DNA of 64,000 nucleotides from CBDDFS01 sp965227255 (GCA_965227255.1 CBDDFS010000002.1:186001-250000), one strand, 5' to 3'; counted from the first letter of the stretch, positions 43,347 to 52,946 are shown. Numbers and translations: made by a program. Notes: generated from the sequence alone by a model not told the origin.

Positions 43347-44696
43347 TTATTCTTTAAAAAACCTGTTGCTATAAGAAGATGACTGACCCTTGAGATTCAA
43401 TATGTAAATCCCATTGTTCAGGCTTGAAATGTCAAGGTGCAAGGTGGTTGAACCAATTGGCATTTCGCTAATCACAACTCTTCCGTACGAATCATAAACC
43501 TGAAGAAACTCGTATTTATTTTCTTTTAAAGTAATGCGGATAAAGTTTTGGGCTGGATTTGGAGCAATAATCACTTGCCCAGAAGCATTTTCAAGAATTC
43601 CAAGTATATCATCGACGATTATTTCATTTGAAAATGGCCCATTGTCACAGCCGATAGCATTAGTCTGAACCTTATACGTTCCATTTGAACTGATCAAGAG
43701 TTTATTGGCCGTATCCCCAATCAATTTTTGATTGTCCTTGTACCATTGATATCGAGGAGCAGAACCGGCCAGCAAGGTATCACTTACCCTAATGATAGAT
43801 ACTGCCGAAGTTTTCCTGAAGTCGACATCGAGATTGTCACTTTTATCCGCACAAAGGCCATTTGTGTCTTCGACTGTCCATAAAAATGAATTGACACCAA
43901 GACTCAGGCCTGTGACTCCACAAATGGTATCCATTGGGTTAGAAAGAATTGAACTTCCTGTAGTTACCTGCCAATATCCATGGCCACTTGAAATAGACTG
44001 GGCATTAATTGTGGTATTGTTTTCGCAAGCAATAAAATCAGATTCAACAACTGCATCTGACGGTTTCTGAGAATTAAAAAGAGTTACCGTGTCTGACCCT
44101 CCAACCATGCAAGTATTTCCGGGCATCGACCAAACAAAAACATTCTCTCCATACGAAAGATTAGATGCAATTGGGTCATGAATTATTGATGAATTCAACG
44201 TGGCATTTCCTTGAATTACGGTCCACGAACCCGTCATACTGGGAGGAGGTGGAAAGGCTCCAAGCTGAATAAAATTTCCATCGCAAAATGAGGTATCAGG
44301 CCCTGCGTCTACGAAAAGCATTGTGTCAATTATCATGGTGTCCGTAACAGTTGCGGGCGGAAATGTCGGTATGCTTGCAACGTATCTGCCATGTAAAATG
44401 AATGTGTCCTTGGGAAAAGGTGGCAAGGTGGTACTTAGCGTAAATGGTGTTAGACCACCAACAGACATAGGCGGAATTACCGCGTGCACGGTAAAAATCA
44501 CACTGTCATTTCTAATGGTATCGTGAAGCCAGTAATTGACAATGTTTCCCTGATCGTGATTCCCAGTAACTGTGAAGGTCACAGAATCACACGGAGATGG
44601 ATAACTTGGTGAAAGTGCAATTCCAGTTACACCAAATTGGGCTTTAGCCTGAAATACGCCAAAGGCTAAAAAAACTACTAATAAAGTTCTATTCAT
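43347..44696 (-). CDS. T9SS type-A cargo protein with Ig/PKD-like segments
   Basis: A 449-residue secreted protein with signal peptide (LLVVFLAFGVFQAKAQ). Beta-sandwich segments include FVDAGPDTSFCDGNFIQLGA, a PKD-like phrase common in these proteins, and WSMPGNTCMVGGSDTVTLF. The C-terminal type-A sorting domain is QVIIAPNPAQNFIRITL, LQVYDSYGRVVI and LNNGIYILNLKGQSSSYSNR. It begins seven bases after the stop of the beta-helix cargo gene, so the two are co-transcribed. The function is unknown. Confidence 0.85.
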   Translation of the reverse strand: MNRTLLVVFLAFGVFQAKAQFGVTGIALSPSYPSPCDSVTFTVTGNHDQGNIVNYWLHDTIRNDSVIFTVHAVIPPMSVGGLTPFTLSTTLPPFPKDTFILHGRYVASIPTFPPATVTDTMIIDTMLFVDAGPDTSFCDGNFIQLGAFPPPPSMTGSWTVIQGNATLNSSIIHDPIASNLSYGENVFVWSMPGNTCMVGGSDTVTLFNSQKPSDAVVESDFIACENNTTINAQSISSGHGYWQVTTGSSILSNPMDTICGVTGLSLGVNSFLWTVEDTNGLCADKSDNLDVDFRKTSAVSIIRVSDTLLAGSAPRYQWYKDNQKLIGDTANKLLISSNGTYKVQTNAIGCDNGPFSNEIIVDDILGILENASGQVIIAPNPAQNFIRITLKENKYEFLQVYDSYGRVVISEMPIGSTTLHLDISSLNNGIYILNLKGQSSSYSNRFFKE

Positions 44697-44703
44697 TCTG
44701 TCC

Positions 44704-47700
44704 TTAATTTTTTACAATTCTTGATCGACTCACCTGACCATTGACTTCAGCTTCAACTATATAAATGCCCTTTGGTAATTCAGACAGATTCAATTCTAAT
44801 CGACCTCTTCTATCCTGACTGAATTCTAAGGTTAAATAATTCCTTCCCGAAACATCAAATACTCTTATCATACCTATGTAGTTTTCTTCCGCATCGATAA
44901 TAATGTTTTCATAAAAAGGATTTGGATAAAGACTCAGACTTGCTTCAGTCAGCTCGTCGATAGCGTCGGGCAAGCAATCTTCCACAGTAACCAGAAGTTG
45001 GTCTTCAGAACGACACCCTATGCTATCCCAGGCACTCACAATAATGGCGCTATCGCCGTAGCCCAGGTCCAGCGCGAAAATCGATTCTACAATAGAATCG
45101 CCGCCGGTACTCCATTTATATCTCGTGAGACCTGCACTGGCAGAGAGCGTGAAGCGATCTTTAATGCAAACCGTGGTGTCATTTCCTAATGAAACGGTAT
45201 CGAAGGTCACGTCAAATTCATAGGCTCCTGGGTCAGGAAACAACATGGATCTTGTTGAATCTGCAAAGTCATTATTGATTCCAAGACTATCTCCGATGTT
45301 ATTGAACTTACAGCTGAACGGTATGAAAGAACCATTTGCCGGGTCGCTGAATCGGGCATCATCAAAACCTGAGTTTTGATCAAAAATGCCCGATGCAGCG
45401 TTCTGCCAGTTTCTTAGTTTTTTGTAATTCGTTGTGACGTATCGACCCACAAATGACTTTGAGTTCAAAGTGTCTGTATAGATGGCATTGTTATTTGAGA
45501 TTATGGATGAAGTTGGAGTCTGATAGTTGAATGCATAATTCCTGCCATTTCCACCTCTGTCGGCATAAATCAGATTGTTCCGAACATCAATGTTATCTGC
45601 CTGAATGCGTTGATTTATTCCATAGGTGTCGAAATTGCTATTCGTAAAATCCAGGACAATGGTATTGTGATAACAATGCATTCCCGATGAAGACTGATTA
45701 TAAATTCCAATATGAAGACCCCGGTTATTGAAATTGTAGATTAGATTATTTATCACTTTGTTTTCATTGTTCGAACTTGCAGGACAAGAAGTGATGTCCA
45801 CTCCAATAGCCTGATTGGTGGTAGTCATGTCCTGATCAAAAGGGTTGTGAATTCTGTTTTCTTCGATCAGGGTGTTTTCATTAAGAAGATATAGACGCAC
45901 TCCAACGAATGCCCAATTAAATAGTTTATCTACTCGACTAATGTCACTTCTTCTGATAATAGTACTGTCGGTTAAGCTGAGATAGTAACCACATGAGTAG
46001 ACATTTTCTATAATATTTCCCTCAAAGACATTTCCATAACAGCTGGAAATAGAAGAGGAACCTTTTATATGAACACCGTTTCTTACTCCGCCTGATTTAT
46101 ATGTGCTGTTCAAAAACTTATTGTGACTTGCTACATTAACTGCACTGTTGTCACCCATTAAATTCACTACGCCGGTTTTAAAAGAGGTGGATTGTAAATT
46201 ATCCAGGTCAATAAAGAAATCGTCAAATACATTGTGGTGAGCTCCGGCTGTCAAAAATATGGCGCCACCATCATTGCTATTACTTCCATTCGCATGAAGA
46301 TTGAAATCTGTAAAAGTGACGTAGGAAGAAGCTTCCAGCATAATCATGAAGAAATCTTTTGAAGTCAGATCAATATCAATCTCTGATCCATTTCCCATAA
46401 ATACGATGGTATCTGTTGGACCGGAACCTACAATTGCATTGATTTTAAGCTGATTTATATATGGGCCGGAAGCTGAATCAACATTGAATAAGACGGGTCC
46501 GCAAATTCCTCTTTCATTCAAATCGTTCACAGCAGCCAAAAGGTTTGCATAATCACCTGTGGTTCCGATGGTGTAATTTCCAGAAAGAGCAGATCGGTAA
46601 TTGAAAACCTTAGAGGTATCATTTGAATTAATTGTATCGGCTACTCCATTTGGTATGCTGGTATAAGCTGTGAGGTCAAAAGAATTTGAGGATGTAAGAG
46701 TTATACTGCCCAACAACACCGGCATAGACTGCTGATTGCTCAAACTGGCACCGCTAACATTCACAGGAGTCTGAACACTTCCATTGCTGGTCCAATTCAC
46801 AGTAAAAGAAGTCAATGTGTCCAAACCAAAATTTGTAACACTTGCATACACATCAACACTGCCAGCACAAATCCCTCCCAGACTGTCGAACGACGTAACA
46901 CCGGCATCAAGCGGTGGAGGAGTTGTTTCATAGGCTCCGGCATCGGGTTCCACAGTGCTTCTGGCAATTCCTATTATGTCAAATGGCACATCAGATAAAG
47001 GCTGTCCAATATTATCCACGAATGAAGATGACGGTCTGTAATTGTTATTGTTGATACTTACAAAAACCGGACTGTAGTCCACGCTGCTGGAGTCAAAAGA
47101 ACCGGAATTAGCCCCTTGCCAATTCGTTAGTGTTTGATAGTTGGTAGAATTCCAATACGAGATATTCTGAGAACCGCTTCCGGTAGAATTTAAGTGTAAA
47201 ACGTTGTGATCTGCTGTGATAGATGGTCCGCCACCATTGAAATAATACCCGAATTTATTTCCGGATCCTCCCCTAGTAATAGAAATGATGTTGTTTACGA
47301 AACTGATTCCAGAGAGAGCACCCATCTGGTAATATCCATAAGTGTTCCCTGAAGTAGCGCTGGCATCATCGAGAGAAACTGTATTGTGATAAAAATCTAC
47401 ATTGTTACTGCTGAAGCAATATAGTGCTCTGATTTCTCCATTCCCATTGAAATTATACAAGAGGTTATTTTTTATAACATTTCTGTTCGCTAAAGAAGGA
47501 GTGGCATTGTTCACATATATTCCATAAGCATCTGTAGAGTTGGCCGATGCATCATGAGTGTTGTGAATTTTATTTCTTTCAACCACAACCCGACTTGAAC
47601 CTGAGAAGACGGCAATACCTCCAAAATTTCCGGTGGTCATGGTCGGCCTGGTCACCTCATTGTCTTGCACGAAGGATGAATCAGAATACTCTATTGAAAT

Positions 47701-48390
47701 GCCATATGCTCTTGCATCATAAACCGTGTTATTTCGAACTATATGCCCTTCGGAATAGGTGGCCGGAAAACCTCCTCCGGTCATTTTAATTCCATAATTG
47801 ACCCCGCCTGGTCCTCCGTAAATAGTGTTGTTCTCAACAATGGCATAATCTGTCGTGCCATTTCCATTGGTCCAGAACGAAAAACCATTCACTGCAATCC
47901 CGACAACATCTACCGAGGTTGAAGACAAAACACTGTCAAGATCGACGGTACAATTTCTGACAATGTTGTGATGAGAACCATTCAAAATGTGAATCCCAAC
48001 GGCATCCGAAAAGGAGTTTGCTTTGATGTTCAGGCTGTCTATGGTAACATACGGACATCCATTGACTCTCAAAACCTGCTTATATGAAGAGGTGGTGGTA
48101 GAACTCAATGTATTTCCATTTCCATTTATTGTTAAGGTGTTGGATGAAGAAAGACCGCTGATTGAATCCAAAGAAACCTGCTCTACATACGGCCCGGATC
48201 CGGCAACAACATTAAACGTCACAGCACCACTTACACCACCCGCATTCAATGCGTTCACGGCAGCACCGAAAGAGGCATAATTTGTTCCGGAGGTCGGAAA
48301 ACCGGCATTGATGGTATAGGTTCCGTTTAATTGAGAATAAGTCCTGCCAAAAAAAATAGCAAGAACGATCAGGGCCCAAGTTCTTTTCAT
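44704..48390 (-). CDS. T9SS type-A right-handed parallel beta-helix protein with duplicated solenoid
   Basis: A 1228-residue secreted protein. The signal peptide (MKRTWALIVLAIFFGRTYSQ) fixes the start; 12 upstream codons are rejected. Two parallel beta-helix regions (~20-520 and ~620-1080) each open with the same phrase: GTYTINAGFPTSGTNYASFG and GNYTIGTTGDYANLLAAVND. Each then shows HNIVRNCTVDL/HNVFDDFFIDL and repeated NNLLYNF/NNLIYNF coils with FYHNTVSLD/CYHNTIVLD. A spacer domain (~520-610) lies between them. The C-terminus (LSLYPNPFYENIIIDAEE, IRVFDVSGRNYLTLEF, LPKGIYIVEAEVNGQVSR) is a type-A sorting domain. The solenoid suggests carbohydrate binding or cleavage, but no catalytic residues could be assigned. 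Confidence 0.88.
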   Translation of the reverse strand: MKRTWALIVLAIFFGRTYSQLNGTYTINAGFPTSGTNYASFGAAVNALNAGGVSGAVTFNVVAGSGPYVEQVSLDSISGLSSSNTLTINGNGNTLSSTTTSSYKQVLRVNGCPYVTIDSLNIKANSFSDAVGIHILNGSHHNIVRNCTVDLDSVLSSTSVDVVGIAVNGFSFWTNGNGTTDYAIVENNTIYGGPGGVNYGIKMTGGGFPATYSEGHIVRNNTVYDARAYGISIEYSDSSFVQDNEVTRPTMTTGNFGGIAVFSGSSRVVVERNKIHNTHDASANSTDAYGIYVNNATPSLANRNVIKNNLLYNFNGNGEIRALYCFSSNNVDFYHNTVSLDDASATSGNTYGYYQMGALSGISFVNNIISITRGGSGNKFGYYFNGGGPSITADHNVLHLNSTGSGSQNISYWNSTNYQTLTNWQGANSGSFDSSSVDYSPVFVSINNNNYRPSSSFVDNIGQPLSDVPFDIIGIARSTVEPDAGAYETTPPPLDAGVTSFDSLGGICAGSVDVYASVTNFGLDTLTSFTVNWTSNGSVQTPVNVSGASLSNQQSMPVLLGSITLTSSNSFDLTAYTSIPNGVADTINSNDTSKVFNYRSALSGNYTIGTTGDYANLLAAVNDLNERGICGPVLFNVDSASGPYINQLKINAIVGSGPTDTIVFMGNGSEIDIDLTSKDFFMIMLEASSYVTFTDFNLHANGSNSNDGGAIFLTAGAHHNVFDDFFIDLDNLQSTSFKTGVVNLMGDNSAVNVASHNKFLNSTYKSGGVRNGVHIKGSSSISSCYGNVFEGNIIENVYSCGYYLSLTDSTIIRRSDISRVDKLFNWAFVGVRLYLLNENTLIEENRIHNPFDQDMTTTNQAIGVDITSCPASSNNENKVINNLIYNFNNRGLHIGIYNQSSSGMHCYHNTIVLDFTNSNFDTYGINQRIQADNIDVRNNLIYADRGGNGRNYAFNYQTPTSSIISNNNAIYTDTLNSKSFVGRYVTTNYKKLRNWQNAASGIFDQNSGFDDARFSDPANGSFIPFSCKFNNIGDSLGINNDFADSTRSMLFPDPGAYEFDVTFDTVSLGNDTTVCIKDRFTLSASAGLTRYKWSTGGDSIVESIFALDLGYGDSAIIVSAWDSIGCRSEDQLLVTVEDCLPDAIDELTEASLSLYPNPFYENIIIDAEENYIGMIRVFDVSGRNYLTLEFSQDRRGRLELNLSELPKGIYIVEAEVNGQVSRSRIVKN

Positions 48391-48452
48391 CGATGATCTA
48401 TATGATGCGCAAAATTCAGGTCGCATCGCGAAAGAAACTATTTAATTTTCTC

Positions 48453-48536
48453 TAATTATGTCTTTTCTATTCTCACTCTTATACAGCTTTATATCTCTAT
48501 TTTTAGTTATTTCGAAGAATAATTATGTCTTTTCTA
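48453..48536. repeat. 17-base direct repeat between divergent genes
   Basis: TAATTATGTCTTTTCTA occurs identically at 48453-48469 and 48520-48536. The start-to-start distance is 67 bases, between the beta-helix cargo gene (-) and the TPR-like gene (+). The second copy ends 10 bases before the + strand ATG. It may be a paired regulator site or a simple duplication. Confidence 0.65.
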
Positions 48537-48546
48537 ATATTCTGAT

Positions 48547-50037
48547 ATGATAAATAGACTAATAGAAAGTATGAGCAAGGGGGAAAAGCGGTTTTTTTCT
48601 TTGCGAACGAATGTTCACCGACAAGACACAGAGCATGTGCGCTTATTCAATCAATATAAACCAGCAGGGAAAGCAAAAAATTACTCGGAAAAAGAGTATG
48701 GCGAAAAGACAAACAGAACTGCCTTGAGAGTGCGTTATTTAAAGGAGTCGATACTTGAGAACTTAAGAGCTTATCATCGCAAAAGCACGGCCGGAATTAT
48801 CATCATGAATCATATTCAGGATGCGGAAATTTTATATCGTAAATCCCTCTTCAAAGACTGCATGAAATCTTTGAACAAAGCCAAAAAACTGGCCATCAAA
48901 CATGAAAGGTTTGGCTTGCATCTTGAGATTTTGAACTGGCAAAGGCGTCTAATTGGCTCAACCATGGAGCGATATGCTTTGACAGAAAAAATGATTGATG
49001 TTGAGGAGCAGGAAGTGCATGAAAAAAATGACAATGAATTATGGGCTCGCCGACTTCAGGCAGCGGTTTTTGAATACAAAAAAAAGCACGGATTTCTAAC
49101 TCCTGAACAGGCTCGTTTATTTATTTCAAACTATGAAGAAGGAACTTTTGATGCCGACAGAGAGCAAAAATCCAAAAGAGCTGCTTTTTATTTTTATTGG
49201 ATGCTAAGTCAATATTTCAGCATGGCAGGTAACTATGAAGAATCCTATAAAATGTCATCAAAAATTGATTTGGATTTTTTGGACGTGGTGGACTCTGAAG
49301 ACTTGTTTTATGGAATGCTCGAACATCTTACTTCATGCATGTATACGTATCGCTACAAAGAATGTCTTGAAAGGATAAGAGAATTGGAAACATATACCCA
49401 AATGATCCATTTTGAAGGTTCGGCAGCAATTCAAGAGAGGTATTATTACTACAAATCGAATTATTCTCTTATTTCTCACGTCTGCACAGGGTCAAGAAAT
49501 GAAGCACAGAAATTGCTGTCTCAAATTGAATCCAGCATTGATGAAAAACCGAATATCATTTCAGAGCAAATGTTGACCGTACTCCGAAGTACCCTTGCAG
49601 AGTCCTTTTTTATTCTGGGAGATTTTAAAAAGGCAAAATATTATCTTAATCTAAACATGAATTTGCCATCGTACAAGATCAGAGAAGACGTACTTCTTAC
49701 AACCCGTTTGTTGTATCCCATCGTTCTATTTGAATTGGACCAATTGGACCTTCTTGATTACGAACTCACGAATAGCAAGAATTATTTCACCAAAGGAGGA
49801 ACAAAGTACACCAACGAAAGGAAGATTGTTGAAGAGCTTGGTCGATATATCAGACAGCACAACGAAGATGCTACATCTTTGGGATTAAAGATCAATCAGT
49901 TGATCGACAAAAAAATAAATCAAGGAGGCGGGCAAGCTACCTTCGATGACCTTATTTACAAAGCCTGGTCTTTGAGCAAAATATCAAATACCTCAGCTCT
50001 CGAAGAGCTCGAAAGATGGCATGAGAAAAACGTATGA
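48547..50037 (+). CDS. Helical-repeat (TPR-like) cytoplasmic protein, unknown
   Basis: A 496-residue protein with no signal peptide or membrane helix. The start (MINRLIESMSKGEKRFFSLR) is basic. The body is a series of helix pairs such as AEILYRKSLFKDCMKSLNKA and SFFILGDFKKAKYYLNLNMN, with the spacing of TPR units. I do not recognise a named family, though similar single-copy proteins are found in Flavobacteriales. The upstream gap contains a 17-base direct repeat. A scaffold or regulatory role is only a guess. Confidence 0.65.
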   Translation: MINRLIESMSKGEKRFFSLRTNVHRQDTEHVRLFNQYKPAGKAKNYSEKEYGEKTNRTALRVRYLKESILENLRAYHRKSTAGIIIMNHIQDAEILYRKSLFKDCMKSLNKAKKLAIKHERFGLHLEILNWQRRLIGSTMERYALTEKMIDVEEQEVHEKNDNELWARRLQAAVFEYKKKHGFLTPEQARLFISNYEEGTFDADREQKSKRAAFYFYWMLSQYFSMAGNYEESYKMSSKIDLDFLDVVDSEDLFYGMLEHLTSCMYTYRYKECLERIRELETYTQMIHFEGSAAIQERYYYYKSNYSLISHVCTGSRNEAQKLLSQIESSIDEKPNIISEQMLTVLRSTLAESFFILGDFKKAKYYLNLNMNLPSYKIREDVLLTTRLLYPIVLFELDQLDLLDYELTNSKNYFTKGGTKYTNERKIVEELGRYIRQHNEDATSLGLKINQLIDKKINQGGGQATFDDLIYKAWSLSKISNTSALEELERWHEKNV

Positions 50038-50070
50038 GCACCTCCTTGAAGGCGCCGAAAAATCAAATAA

Positions 50071-50670
50071 TCAGAAATGAAATACCAGAGCGAACTGCAT
50101 ACTATTCCAATCTAAAGCAAGATTGAAGCCTGAGCTGCTCACGTCCTCACTGTTCGTATTCAAATCATCCTTATCCGTTCTAGATTCATACCCCAGTTCA
50201 CCTATCATAGCGAGCACTGAGAATTTTTCATCAAACCAGTATTGAATGCCTGGCTTAACATTCACTCCGAAACCGGAATAAGAAGTCTCAGCCGTAGTAG
50301 TGCCTGCCGTTGTCTCCTTGGTACTTCCCAGAGTGTATGGAATATTTAACTGACCAAACAAGGCACAATTGTCATTCAAACTCTTATAATACCTCAGGAA
50401 TGGAGTGATAGTAGTAGAATTATCAACCAGCTCGTATTCCGCATTGCTGTTTTCTGTTGTACTATTGGTATAAACCAGACTTAGGGCAACGGCCAGGTTT
50501 TCGTTCAGCATATAGCCAAATTCCGGCCCGAAGGATCCCCAGTTATTTTTAATGTCACCGGTTTCTGAATTTGATAGCCCAATATTACCGGCCAACCACA
50601 TTTTCTTGTCTTGTGAATATATGGCGCTCGAAACAATCAATGCCAGGGCCATAATGCATACTTTTTTCAT
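50071..50670 (-). CDS. Outer-membrane beta-barrel protein (OmpW/OprF-like porin fold)
   Basis: A 199-residue protein with signal peptide (MALALIVSSAIYSQ). It has alternating amphipathic strands (KKMWLAGNIGLSNSET, FGPEFGYMLNENLAVALSLV, GFGVNVKPGIQYWFDEKFSV) and an aromatic C-terminal end (LDWNSMQFALVFHF), as expected for an eight-strand outer-membrane barrel. This is the small 'outer membrane beta-barrel protein' group common in Bacteroidota. Its function is unknown. The gene converges with the TPR-like gene. Confidence 0.83.
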   Translation of the reverse strand: MKKVCIMALALIVSSAIYSQDKKMWLAGNIGLSNSETGDIKNNWGSFGPEFGYMLNENLAVALSLVYTNSTTENSNAEYELVDNSTTITPFLRYYKSLNDNCALFGQLNIPYTLGSTKETTAGTTTAETSYSGFGVNVKPGIQYWFDEKFSVLAMIGELGYESRTDKDDLNTNSEDVSSSGFNLALDWNSMQFALVFHF

Positions 50671-50797
50671 ACTACTTAGATTAATGTTTCCTTAAAAGTT
50701 TAAAAAATCATATATGAATCGATTTTGCCTAAGTGCCTGTTATTCACCGCATATTGTTAAAAATGCCATCACTTTGAACTTATTTCCACATTGAGAA

Positions 50798-50826
50798 TTG
50801 GTCTATTCAATTCTCTTTTATCTTTA
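50798..50826 (+). promoter_or_regulatory. Candidate promoter of the SDR epimerase gene
   Basis: TTG (50798-50800), 18 bases, then TATCTTTA (50819-50826), one mismatch from TAnnTTTG. It lies 23 bases before ATG 50850. It would drive the epimerase, VOC and GNAT genes. Confidence 0.4.
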
Positions 50827-50849
50827 CTTTCCTTTTTAAGCATTCCGAT

Positions 50850-51761
50850 ATGGAAAAAGTTGTGATTACGGGTGGCACAGGCTTCATTGGACAGAGCTTA
50901 GCTCGTCATTTGAAGGACCGGGATTATGACGTAATACTGATTGCTCGTTCAAAGCCAAAAAATCTTGCTTTTGACTTCATAGAATGGGATGCTCATTCCG
51001 TTGGTGATTGGAAAAATTCCCTCTCCGGGGCTAAGGCAATTGTAAATCTTGCCGGCAGAACTGTAGATTGCATAAAATCTCCCGACAACTGTGATGTGAT
51101 TTTAAGATCGAGAGTTGATTCAACACTTGCCATTGGAAAAGCTTTAAAAGAGGTTGAGAATCCACCAAAGATCTGGGTACAAATGAGTACGGCACACATT
51201 TACGGAGATCCTCCGAGTCAGCTTTGTACAGAAAATTCCAGCACAGGATATGGTCTTGCACCCTTTGTAGGCAAGGCTTGGGAAGATGCATTCTTAACGT
51301 CCATTCCCGATGGATGCAGAGGAGTCAGACTACGAACCAGCTTTGTTATAGGAAAAGATGGAGGCGCTCTTCAAAGTCTGAAAAATATTGCACGTATGGG
51401 TCTTGGGGGAAAGGTAGGACATGGCAAGCAAGGCATCAGCTGGATACATGAATACGACATGAATGAGATCATTCGTATGTCGATCGAAGAAGAAAAGTTT
51501 CAAGACTTTTTTATAGCCAGTGCGCCAAATCCGGTTTCCAACTCGGAATTTATGAAGCAGCTTCGTAAGGCCATAAGAATGCCCATTGGCCTACCTTCAC
51601 CCGCATTTCTCACCAGGATCGGAGCTCATTATTTATTTCGGACTGATCCTGAATTAGCTCTATATGGAAGGTATGTTAAATCAGATCGACTGGAGTCCGC
51701 AGGCTTTCAATTCAAATACCCCGAATTAAAAGGTGCCTTGCATAATTTGATCAGAGAATAA
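50850..51761 (+). CDS. TIGR01777-type NAD(P)-dependent epimerase (SDR39U1-like)
   Basis: A 303-residue atypical short-chain dehydrogenase. It has the nucleotide-binding VVITGGTGFIGQSLARHLKD, IEWDAHSVGDW, IVNLAGRTVDC, the active-site-region MSTAHIYGD and a C-terminal DUF1731-like part (ALYGRYVKSDRLESAGFQFK). These features mark the SulA/YfcH (TIGR01777) family. The physiological substrate is unknown. It is the first of three closely spaced + strand genes. Confidence 0.92.
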   Translation: MEKVVITGGTGFIGQSLARHLKDRDYDVILIARSKPKNLAFDFIEWDAHSVGDWKNSLSGAKAIVNLAGRTVDCIKSPDNCDVILRSRVDSTLAIGKALKEVENPPKIWVQMSTAHIYGDPPSQLCTENSSTGYGLAPFVGKAWEDAFLTSIPDGCRGVRLRTSFVIGKDGGALQSLKNIARMGLGGKVGHGKQGISWIHEYDMNEIIRMSIEEEKFQDFFIASAPNPVSNSEFMKQLRKAIRMPIGLPSPAFLTRIGAHYLFRTDPELALYGRYVKSDRLESAGFQFKYPELKGALHNLIRE

Positions 51762-51778
51762 ATAAAAATCCAAAGACC

Positions 51779-52219
51779 ATGACAACAGTGAACATCTATT
51801 TAACCTTCGACGGAAATTGTATGGAGGCTTTTGAATTTTATCAATCAATTTTTGGGGGTGACTTTGCTTATGTTGGTCGATTCGGCGAAATGCCAAAAAT
51901 GGAAGGAATGCCCGAATTCTCGGAAGAAGAAAAAAAGCGCATCATGCATATGTCACTTCCAATTGGAGGCGATACTGTTTTGATGGGTAGCGATACGGCC
52001 GGTCCCTGGGCTGCTGAGCATAAACAAGGAAACAATTTCTCCGTTTCTGTTTCGACTGATAAAAAGAATGAAGCTGATCGGCTTTTCAACGAATTATCGA
52101 ATGGTGGTAAAGTAACCATGCCCATGGAAGACACATTCTGGGGAGATTATTTTGGATCACTTACCGACAAGTTTGGAATAAACTGGATGATCGGTTTCAA
52201 CGATGGCAGCCAGGGATAA
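51779..52219 (+). CDS. VOC-family protein (PhnB-like)
   Basis: A 146-residue protein: VNIYLTFDGNCMEAFEFYQS, KRIMHMSLPIGGDTVLMGSD and WGDYFGSLTDKFGINWMIGF. This is the PhnB-like branch of the vicinal oxygen chelate superfamily, which forms dimers with a metal or small-molecule site. Its role is unknown. Its stop overlaps the GNAT start by one base (TAATG), so the two are co-translated. Confidence 0.9.
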   Translation: MTTVNIYLTFDGNCMEAFEFYQSIFGGDFAYVGRFGEMPKMEGMPEFSEEEKKRIMHMSLPIGGDTVLMGSDTAGPWAAEHKQGNNFSVSVSTDKKNEADRLFNELSNGGKVTMPMEDTFWGDYFGSLTDKFGINWMIGFNDGSQG

Positions 52220-52728
52220 TGCCAGTTCTTTTTGAGACAGAAAGACTTATTTTGAGGGAGTTTGAAGAAAGGGATTCAAATGCCCTTTTCATGCTGAACA
52301 ATGATCCCGAGGTGCTGAAATATACAGGAGATCCGCCATTCCAATCTGAAAAAGATGCTCTTTCATTTATAAGGTCCTATGACGACTATCGGTCGAAAGG
52401 CATGGGACGATGGGCAGTTCTAAACAAGAAAGATCATTCATTTATCGGTTGGTGTGGACTGAAAAAACATGAGGATGGAATGATCGACCTCGGTTTCCGA
52501 TTTTATAGAAAGGAATGGGGCAAAGGATATGCAACAGAGAGTGCAGCTGCATGCCTCGACTTTGGTATTCGTCAAATGGGCCTTCGTGAAATTGTTGGAA
52601 GAGCGGCTAGAGAAAACAAGGCTTCAATTCGCGTTCTTGAAAAGATTGGCATGAAATACTGGAAAGATGATGAATGCGATGGGATTGCCGATGCGGTTTA
52701 TTACAGATATTTGATCGACGACATCTGA
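52219..52728 (+). CDS. GNAT N-acetyltransferase (RimJ/RimL-like)
   Basis: A 169-residue acetyltransferase of the Acetyltransf_3 group: LFETERLILREFEERDSNAL, FIGWCGLKKHEDGMIDLGFR, the acetyl-CoA-binding RKEWGKGYATESAAACLDFG and REIVGRAARENKASIRVLEK. RimJ/RimL relatives acetylate protein N-termini or small amines. The substrate cannot be read here. It is the last gene before tRNA-Arg, which lies on the other strand. Confidence 0.9.
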   Translation: MPVLFETERLILREFEERDSNALFMLNNDPEVLKYTGDPPFQSEKDALSFIRSYDDYRSKGMGRWAVLNKKDHSFIGWCGLKKHEDGMIDLGFRFYRKEWGKGYATESAAACLDFGIRQMGLREIVGRAARENKASIRVLEKIGMKYWKDDECDGIADAVYYRYLIDDI

Positions 52729-52742
52729 CTCTGGCTCCATTG

Positions 52743-52814
52743 TAGCCCCGAGAGGAATCGAACCTCTATCTAAAGTTTAGGAAACTTCTATTCTATCCAT
52801 TGAACTACGGGGCC
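52743..52814 (-). tRNA. tRNA-Arg, anticodon CCT
   Basis: The minus-strand 72 bases fold as a standard cloverleaf. The acceptor stem GGCCCCG pairs with CGGGGCT (first pair G-U), with discriminator A. The anticodon arm is GAAGT-TTCCTAA-ACTTT, giving CCT at 34-36. The T arm is AGAGG-TTCGATT-CCTCT and the D arm is G-rich (AATGGATAG loop). CCA is not encoded. Confidence 0.93.
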
Positions 52815-52844
52815 AAGAAAGACAGCAAAAATAGGCAAAACAAG

Positions 52845-52893
52845 GGAATTCGGAATTCGGAATTGCGAGTTTGGAAATTGGAAATCGGAAATC
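52845..52893. repeat. Seven 7-base units next to the tRNA
   Basis: Seven units in one register: GGAATTC twice, GGAATTG, CGAGTTT, GGAAATT, GGAAATC twice. They occupy the gap between tRNA-Arg and the DUF2834 gene. Confidence 0.85.
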
Positions 52894-52946
52894 AAATAAA
52901 CCATCCTCTTGATATTCATTACATTTATTGAAACAACTTCTGTATC

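Noticed and set aside
52743..52893. tRNA-Arg as an integration site of a mobile element
   Set aside because: No integrase, no duplicated tRNA end and no foreign gene block were seen next to it; the repeat nearby is a heptamer array.
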